The notes below the pieces were generated by a model that was not told where the DNA came from, did no database searches, and worked only from the letters and a program-made list of their open reading frames with translations. The position numbers were made by a program, and so were the translations under genes. Of a stretch of 41,957 bases of DNA, positions 35,928-41,957 are shown piece after piece. The stretch is from positions 1-41,957 of the forward strand of contig NZ_CANDNW010000014.1 in the NCBI RefSeq assembly GCF_947387525.1, read 5' to 3'. How positions within the stretch are numbered: the stretch's first letter is position 1; each line of letters opens with the position of its first letter. The stretch comes from Limosilactobacillus viscerum. Its GTDB lineage: Bacteria; Bacillota; Bacilli; Lactobacillales; Lactobacillaceae.

Positions 35928-37091
35928 TTATTTATCATTCCGCTGATAAATCCGCTGGTGATTCTTTTGACCTGCCAGGACGAACTTGGCAGGATCATTA
36001 CTGAGGTCAAACTGGATATCTGCCGAATTCATTCCTAACTGGTCGTTAAATGCAATTTCGTAATCTTCAATTGAAACTTGCTGGCGTTTCTTAAGGTCAG
36101 ATTGAACATTAGATAAGTTAGCAGCAAAAGCAGGTTGAACAACTCCAGTATAGAATTCCCCTTCTGCACCAGAGCCATAACTAAATAATCCTAAACGGTC
36201 GCCAGCCTTTACTGCACCATTTTGCAAGTAAGACATCAGTCCTAAATATAGTGAGCCCGTGTAAAGGTTGCCGACTTGCCGACTGTACACCTGACTAGCG
36301 GTTAATGCTTGGCGAAGCCGCTGGGCGGTTGCATCATTACGTTCACCAAGTACTGCCTCAAGCGCCTTCTTACCCATCTTGGTAAATGGTAAGTGGAAAA
36401 GAATCGCAGTAAAGTCATCTAGCCGTCGTCCAGTCAGTTGCTGGTACCGGGTTAACGTTTGCTTAAAGAAGTCAATATACACGTTCGTCGAGTACTTACC
36501 ATCAACCATCGCTTCAGTAGCATAGAGTGGCCGCCAAAAGTCCATAATGTCTTTGGTCAAGCTGACCGAAGTCTGACCAAGCGCCAATACATGCGGATCC
36601 TGGCTGATTAACATTGCGACTGCCCCCGCACCTTGGGTAACCTCACCAGGGGTAGATAGACCGTACCGGGCAATATCAGCCGCAATTACTAATACTGTCT
36701 CTTGGGGGTTAAGTGCAACAATTCCGCGGGCAAATTGAATTCCAGCAGTTGCTGAGTAGCAAGCCTCTTTCAGTTCAACCGTTCGAACAAAGTCGCTTAA
36801 GCCGAGAAGATGTTTAACGTAGATTGCACTAGCCTTTGAGTTGTCAATTCCGGACTCAGTGGCCAAAATTACCGTTGAGATTCGCTGGCGGTCCTCACTG
36901 GTAAGGAGCTTGTCCGCCGCTGCTGCCCCTAAGGTTACGATATCTTGTGTTGGCGGAACTACTGCCTGCTGGTCCTGACCAATTCCGATCGTGTACTTAT
37001 CTGGTTCATCCCCGCGAACTTTTGCCAACTCACGTAGATCAATATAGTTATTTGTGGTCGCAAAGGCCATCTTGTCAATTCCGATCTTCAT
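35928..37091 (-). CDS. mvaS: Hydroxymethylglutaryl-CoA synthase
   Basis: A 387-residue enzyme of the mevalonate pathway that condenses acetyl-CoA with acetoacetyl-CoA. I chose the ATG at 37091 over a GTG four codons earlier that lies within the rnhA stop region. With this start the catalytic residues fall at Glu79 (ATESG), Cys111 (KEACYSAT) and His233 (LFHLPF), the numbers of the characterised Enterococcus faecalis enzyme. The pathway supplies isoprenoid units for UppS in this same window. It follows rnhA with four bases between stop and start. Confidence 0.97.
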   Translation of the reverse strand: MKIGIDKMAFATTNNYIDLRELAKVRGDEPDKYTIGIGQDQQAVVPPTQDIVTLGAAAADKLLTSEDRQRISTVILATESGIDNSKASAIYVKHLLGLSDFVRTVELKEACYSATAGIQFARGIVALNPQETVLVIAADIARYGLSTPGEVTQGAGAVAMLISQDPHVLALGQTSVSLTKDIMDFWRPLYATEAMVDGKYSTNVYIDFFKQTLTRYQQLTGRRLDDFTAILFHLPFTKMGKKALEAVLGERNDATAQRLRQALTASQVYSRQVGNLYTGSLYLGLMSYLQNGAVKAGDRLGLFSYGSGAEGEFYTGVVQPAFAANLSNVQSDLKKRQQVSIEDYEIAFNDQLGMNSADIQFDLSNDPAKFVLAGQKNHQRIYQRNDK

Positions 37092-37095
37092 TTTC

Positions 37096-37815
37096 TTATT
37101 CACCCATCTTATCCATCGTTTTATTTAGTAATTCATCAACAATATTATTTCCAGTATTATCAGCATGACCCTTCGTCCACTGGAACTGAAGGTTACGAAA
37201 TTTAAGTAGCAGGCCCAAGAGTTCCTGCCATAATTCCTGGTTAGCAACCGCCTTTCCTGTCGAAGTAGTCCAGCCACGGCGCCGCCAACCAAATAGCCAT
37301 CCCTTGGTAATCGGGTCTAAGACATAGTGAGAGTCCAGCGTTGCGATAATCGTTTTTTCCTGCCAGTGATAATTAATTAATTTCTTTAGGGCATTGATAA
37401 GAGCCATAATCTCCATTCGGTTATTCGTGGCACCCCATTCACCACCAGTTCCAGTAACCTGTTTATCACCTGCTAGGATTAGGTAAGCCCATGCCGCTTT
37501 ATCATCTTTGCGCACATGTTGTCCACGTTTATTGCCATGATTACGTGAACCGCCGTCGGTAAATAAGCGGATTGCATCGTGTAAATGCTGGCTGGACCGT
37601 GGCCGTTGATCACCAAAGTTTAGACTTAACTGTTCAGGTTCTTTATACGTGTTAGGCTGATGGCTGGTTTTAAGCCACATTCTAGCCTCGTTTTCATCAG
37701 TAAAGGAACGATAAACAGCACCAGAAAAGCCGGCAACTTCGCGTTGACAATCGGGCCAGGTTAAATAGATTCCGGGATGGCGCCCCTTTTTTACCACGTA
37801 GTATTTTTTTGTCAT
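37096..37815 (-). CDS. rnhA: Ribonuclease H1 with N-terminal hybrid-binding domain
   Basis: A 239-residue RNase HI-type enzyme. Residues 1-50 form the small RNA:DNA hybrid-binding domain (YYVVKKGRHPGIYLTW...FSGAVYRSFTDENEA). The catalytic domain has the DEDD residues Asp87 (FTDGGS), Glu135 (NRMEI), Asp161 (TLDSHYV) and Asp228 (IVDELL), and His217 in KGHADN. It degrades RNA in RNA:DNA hybrids. The ATG at 37815 has only a weak ribosome site. It is co-transcribed with mvaS. Confidence 0.95.
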   Translation of the reverse strand: MTKKYYVVKKGRHPGIYLTWPDCQREVAGFSGAVYRSFTDENEARMWLKTSHQPNTYKEPEQLSLNFGDQRPRSSQHLHDAIRLFTDGGSRNHGNKRGQHVRKDDKAAWAYLILAGDKQVTGTGGEWGATNNRMEIMALINALKKLINYHWQEKTIIATLDSHYVLDPITKGWLFGWRRRGWTTSTGKAVANQELWQELLGLLLKFRNLQFQWTKGHADNTGNNIVDELLNKTMDKMGE

Positions 37816-37847
37816 TATTACTCAACCCTATTTTTATTAGTAATTAT

Positions 37848-37853
37848 ATTATA
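37848..37853 (-). promoter_or_regulatory. -10 element of rnhA-mvaS promoter
   Basis: A perfect TATAAT on the minus strand lies 32 bases before the rnhA start. The -35 region is poor (TTCCAT at 16 bases). Confidence 0.45.
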
Positions 37854-37888
37854 AGACAGGCAGTAAAAAATGGAAGACAAAACGACCG

Positions 37889-37943
37889 AGGAAAAAGTCT
37901 CTCCGGCTCTCGGTTAGGTTAGACTGGCTCTTCTTTTTCATTT
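37889..37943. other. Imperfect hairpin upstream of rnhA
   Basis: GAAAAAGTCT pairs in part with AGACT...CTTTTTC across about 30 bases, with an inner CCG/CGG element. It lies in the 254-base gap between rnhA and the adhesin gene, which holds no gene. It resembles a degraded member of the AAAGAGACTGG hairpin family. Confidence 0.35.
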
Positions 37944-38002
37944 TGCAAGAATAGCTATGACAAGGCGTTATCCTCGTATAGGGTAAATATATTTAAAACA
38001 GC

Positions 38003-38032
38003 AAAGAGACTGAGTTAATTCCCAGTCTCTTA
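38003..38032. terminator. Adhesin gene terminator, AAAGAGACTGG-type hairpin
   Basis: AAGAGACTG pairs with CAGTCTCTT around a short loop, 38 bases after the adhesin stop on the minus strand. It and its flank (CTCTTTGCTGT[CT]TTAAA) are nearly identical to the hairpin at 2094. Confidence 0.75.
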
Positions 38033-38069
38033 CTAGTAAAGCTCGAACCAAATCCAGCTCTACATTAAC

Positions 38070-41000
38070 TTAATCTTTCTTTTTCAACCAGCCAAGGCCA
38101 AACATTGCAGCTAAGCTAACCATGCCTAGTCCTACTACAGCAGCCGAGTTATCATTCCCGGTTTGTGGTAAAGTGCTTGTCTTTGCCTGATTATTTGTAC
38201 CAGTAGTAACAGTCGTTTTGCTTCCAGTTGAAACGTTAGCGTTATTATTGTTGCTATCAGTACCAGCATTACCAGTTTGGTTACCCGAATCAGCTGGTTC
38301 AGTAACTGTTACCCGAACAACAATCACATCTTGCGAACCATCGGGATAAGTTACAATTACCGTTTCATCATAAGTACCCGGCGTGTTTACATCCTGGTTA
38401 ACCTTATCAGGATCGGCCCAAGTATAATCAGTCCCATCCGGAAGGTCACCCTTGTTAGCCACCCCATCACCTGGATTTGGTACAACACCCTTAGGAGTAT
38501 CAATTGGTTGTGGTTCTGGAGTATTCTTATCCGCATCGGTTTCCGTCGGTGTTGGTGCAGTTACCGTTACATTAACTGTCACTTCATCCTTGGAACCGTC
38601 AGGGTAAGTTACGATGATCGTTCCTGGTTTCGTGCCCGGCGTACTTACATCCGGAGTATCCTTCCACGTGTACTCAGTCCCTGCAGGCAAGTCATCCTTG
38701 TTAGTAATTCCATCACTAGCACTTGGTTCCTGTCCTTGTTCTGTTGTCAAGTCCTGACCAGTTGGCGTGTACTTGTCCGCGTCAGTAGCACTTTCCTCGT
38801 ACTGTGCCGTGTAAGTACCGGTGGCATCAACTGTTGTTGGCAATGCTGGGCTCCATGCATCAGTGCCACTCTTTTGTTGGTAGCCACTATTTGCTACAAC
38901 CGTTGGCAATGTCATGTCACTGAAGGCAGTCCCTTCACGTACATCGAAAATCGTACTTGCGCCATCGGAAAAACTACCGTGGTCACCTGCTTCAAACGTT
39001 ACCCGTACATAGCCTTCTGGAGTTGGCGCATCAGGATTCTTCGTCTGGTCAATTATCTGATCAAGAACGGTCACCGTAACGGTTGTCTTATCAGTTGTAC
39101 CGTCCGGATAAGTTACCGTTACTGGAACTTCATAAGTACCAGCGGTTTTTCCATCAGGCAGTGTAGAAGGATCAGCAACCGCAATCGTTGGCTGGTCGTC
39201 AGTCGTTGGGTAGTCAGTCGTCACCTTGCTAATTACATCGTCAGCTGTCGTTGCTTCACCATAAGGCTTAGTGAGTTCTCCACCAGTTGCGGTGTACTCA
39301 TCAGATTCGTTGCTTACAGTTACCTGTGCATTTACAACTTCACTAGTGCCATCAGGGTAGGTTACCGTTACTGGAATGTAGTAATCACCCGCTGCTTGAG
39401 CTGCGTCTGGACTATAAGTGATCTCACCAGTTGCCGGGTCAAGAGTTGACCATCCAGCAGCAGCCGCAGAACTAGAAGAATCAACAGCGAAAGTTGTCCC
39501 CTCTGGCATTGCAACTGTTTCACCGTTAGCATCGGTAAAGGTTGGCGTTACCGTTGCCTTTTGCCCAGCAGATACTGTTTCCTTTTCATAAGCTGGTTCA
39601 TAGAGATCCTTATCCTGGGCCTTAACCACAAAGGAGTCCTTGGCAACCGGATTAGAATCATTACCTTCGTACAGTGTTGCCGTAAATACATCACCAGTCT
39701 TAACTTGGTTCTTTAAGTCGTAAGTAACTCCATTAATTGTAACGGTCTTACCGTCTTCACCAATTGTCAGGTTGGCTTTGGTACCGTCGCTCAAGAGAGT
39801 AACTGGTACCGGATCACCCACGTTATTACCATTAGTATCCGTCCATTGAATGTAGTTACTCAGTGGTGAAATTTCTGACCCCTTAGCATCAAGTTTAATC
39901 GTTGCTGTATCACCGTAGTAAGCTGGTTTGTCAGTGCTATTGAAGTTTGTAATGTCTAACGTAACCATCGTGTTGTTAACAATTGCAAAGTTAACATTGT
40001 ACCAACTTGGTGAACCAGTTGCGATCGCATTATATGCGGGCGAAGTCTGTGGCAGCCAGCTGTTGTTAGCATTTGGGCTCCGGAAGACAGGCATTGTGTA
40101 TGCAGAATAAGTAGTTGCTAACTGGTCGTTTGAATCGAGGACAGTCATGTAGACATAAGTATTCTCCCAGGTAATGTCCTTAGGGAAACGAAGAGTGTAT
40201 TGCCCATTTTCATTGGTCTTGCCGTAAACAGTGGCAGCAATGTATTCAGGGTGAGCGGTTAACAATTCTTTAGCCGCAGCTGCTTGCTCAGATACACTTA
40301 GGCTTTCAATCTGGTCCTTGTAGGCTTTAACGCCCTCCGGAGTCAGCATCGATGCAATTACGGTATAACCATTTGCTGCTGTGTCCCCCATTAATGAGTT
40401 ATAGTTTGGCCCGGTAGCAGAATTGGCAATATCACCACCAGTTTCAAGCCAAACACGGTCGGAAATTGTCCCGGAGGCATCCTTGTCACCACTAACTGCG
40501 GGGGCAGATAACGGACCCGCTGCATCTTCAATCCACTGATCCTTGGCGGTCGTCATGTATGAAGCGCCACCATCAACTGCCCCAGCGGGAATTTCGTACA
40601 TAAAGATCCCAGTCCGTTGCGTGTTCGTCCCAATCAGTGGGAATTGACCCAGGTTCTTACTCGTAACGCTATTAACCCAGGAGCCAGGGTAGTAACCACT
40701 GACCTGCCGCATCATGGTGATTGTGTTACCATCAGCAGCCTGAATATCAGGGATCCAGAGTTTGTAGTACTGCCCGGCAACTGCATTGTACTTGTGCAGT
40801 TTACCGTTTGCATCAGTCCAGCCATCGCGAAGGTCGAATGCATATGCACCTGGACCAACCTGAGAACCATCTGAACTGTCAATTGCCTTAATGCTGGCAA
40901 CGTAAGTAGGTGACACTGAACCATCGGTGTCCATCCACTTCAGGTATACCTGAGTACCGTCAGGTAAGGCTTGCAAGCCGTTTGACATGGTTGATGGTGT

Positions 41001-41481
41001 ACCAGTTGTGACAATCCATGCCCGACCGGATAACGTGTTCTTAGCATTGGTTGCATCAGTAGTACTCTTAATGTAACCATCAGCAATCGCATCGGCAGTA
41101 ATTGTATTAGCAGTGCTTTGGTCTGAGCTGGTTGATGAGCTTGTTGAAGAATCACTATTACCGGCTGCAGGGCTGGTTGACGTGCTAGGCGTACCAGCAA
41201 TTGGGGTTACTGAAACCGCGGCTGTGTTTGAGCTAGCAGGTGTCGCTGAATCAGTACTTTCTGACGTTGTACTAGTCGATGATGTTGGCGTGGTCGTTGT
41301 ACTTGAATCACTAGTTGACGTTGAACTATCCGCATTGGCGGTTGTTACCCCACTAACGCCGAGAAATGTGAAACCAATTAAGACCGATGCAACACCAACC
41401 GTTAATTTCTTAATCGCGAACCGTTGTTTTTTTGCTTCCTGCTTTTTTCAACTGTTCCTTGGTGTTCTTCTTTGAAAGCAT
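38070..41481 (-). CDS. LPQTG cell-wall-anchored Rib-repeat adhesin, signal peptide out of frame at an A7 tract
   Basis: The ATG at 41481 (AGGAGG seven bases upstream) starts MLSKKNTKEQLKKAGSKK and stops after about 23 codons. The frame downstream of the A7 run at 41427-41433 begins QRFAIKKLTVGVASVLIG, a YSIRK-like signal peptide core, and stays open to 38070. One A fewer joins them into 1136 residues. A Ser/Thr-rich stretch follows, then a large folded N-terminal region, a Gly/Tyr-rich repeat (VTFEAGDHGSFSDGAST), four Rib-type modules with YPDG[ST] motifs, and the sortase signal LPQTG, a hydrophobic helix and KKKD. It is likely an adhesin on peptidoglycan. As sequenced it is not expressed unless frameshifting or slippage occurs. 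It may be phase-variable, a pseudogene or a one-base sequencing error. Confidence 0.88.
41427..41433 (-). repeat. A7 homopolymer at the adhesin frameshift
   Basis: Seven A on the minus strand, within codons 17-19 of the adhesin gene. Six A would restore the reading frame. A second run of six A lies 10 bases upstream in the gene (41443-41448). Confidence 0.9.
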
Positions 41482-41546
41482 TTTTATTCCTCCTCAATTA
41501 GACAGTAATCGAATACTATCTTGGTAATTAAGAATTTTATTTACAC

Positions 41547-41570
41547 AAAAGCGGCCACTAGGGGCCGTTT
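41547..41570. terminator. Possible terminator upstream of the adhesin gene
   Basis: CGGCC pairs with GGCCG around a six-base loop, with short A and T runs on both sides. No gene ends next to it, so its purpose is unclear. Confidence 0.4.
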
Positions 41571-41957
41571 GCACTCAAGATACAAGGATAGCTTTAATTG
41601 CTTTCACTCATTTATACTTACTTATATTCCTAATCAATACTCATAATTATGCGGTTGCTAGCGCCAATGCCGATTGACTTACATAGGTACTAACTAGCCA
41701 AATTAATAGTTATTTGTATATTAAATTTCCATTTGTCGGGGAGAAAACAACGCATTACTTCTGGGGAGTAACAGTGATTCAATCATATCAACTGGACAAA
41801 TAATGCGCTGCAAACTATTCAAGAAAGATTCAGTAGCTTCAATTAGAATTCCTGCTTAGTTTGTAGAAAGTAATACAAGAGGCAGATTGTAAAATATAAG
41901 TTGAACATTTAAGTGGACAAGAAAACCCATAAAGGTCTTTAATGGTGTTACCACAAC
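41571..41957. other. Intergenic region with no recognisable gene
   Basis: AT-rich and full of stops in all frames I read. No ORF with a ribosome site, tRNA or clear inverted repeat was found. The 7-base pair CGCATTA/TAATGCG, about 50 bases apart near 41751-41812, is too short to interpret. Confidence 0.5.

Noticed and set aside
38277-39449. A 390-codon plus-strand open frame opposite the adhesin gene
   Set aside because: It is the mirror of the low-complexity Val/Thr/Asp-rich Rib repeats, rich in Arg/Tyr/Ser without any domain, and has no ribosome site or promoter.
41751-41812. CGCATTA/TAATGCG inverted repeat near the right edge
   Set aside because: Seven bases about 50 apart can occur by chance and no adjoining gene gives it a meaning.

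Overview
The window is a low-to-mid GC Firmicutes chromosome segment. Gene content, gene order, CIRCE and LexA sites and protein sequences point to the Lactobacillaceae, most likely Limosilactobacillus. Two surface genes carry RDV repeats of the kind described in glucansucrases of that genus. Species cannot be fixed from sequence alone. No tRNA, rRNA, CRISPR array or prophage was seen. Coordinates include stop codons.

Layout. 1-63 is the tail of a coding sequence that enters from the left edge, possibly an IS30-type transposase. 186-6967 (minus) is lepA and the heat-shock operon hrcA-grpE-dnaK-dnaJ under a CIRCE operator; a small unknown gene (7086-7454, plus) diverges from it. 7513-14442 (minus) is the translation and transcription-factor chain rimP-nusA-ylxR-ylxQ-infB-rbfA-truB-ribF, with a terminator-like hairpin in its 5' leader. 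14558-19812 (minus) is an accessory island of two paralogous secreted proteins. Each has five RDV repeats of about 119 residues. One ends in a serine-hydrolase (beta-lactamase-like) domain, the other in a Cys/His peptidoglycan amidohydrolase domain. The amidohydrolase gene is split by a run of ten G directly after its signal peptide. 20032-32503 (minus) is the conserved chain rpsB-tsf-pyrH-frr-uppS-cdsA-rseP-proS-polC. 32663-33725 (minus) holds a YabB-like methyltransferase and a GIY-YIG protein. 33813-35850 carries plsC, a YneF protein, a DUF896 protein and lexA with an SOS box. 35928-37815 (minus) is rnhA-mvaS. 38070-41481 (minus) is a large LPQTG-anchored Rib-repeat adhesin whose YSIRK-like signal peptide is out of frame by one base at an A7 run. 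41484-41957 has no recognisable gene.

How it fits together. Most of the window is housekeeping: protein folding, translation initiation and elongation, ribosome maturation, lipid precursor synthesis, DNA replication and the SOS switch. The accessory material is all cell-surface related. In two unrelated surface genes a homopolymer near the N-terminus puts the signal peptide and the rest of the protein in different frames, each repairable by a one-base change. That is what a slipped-strand phase switch looks like, though sequencing error has to be excluded. The RDV-repeat pair, inserted in an otherwise conserved polC-rimP junction and possibly switched by the poly-G tract, is the best candidate for an undescribed system here.
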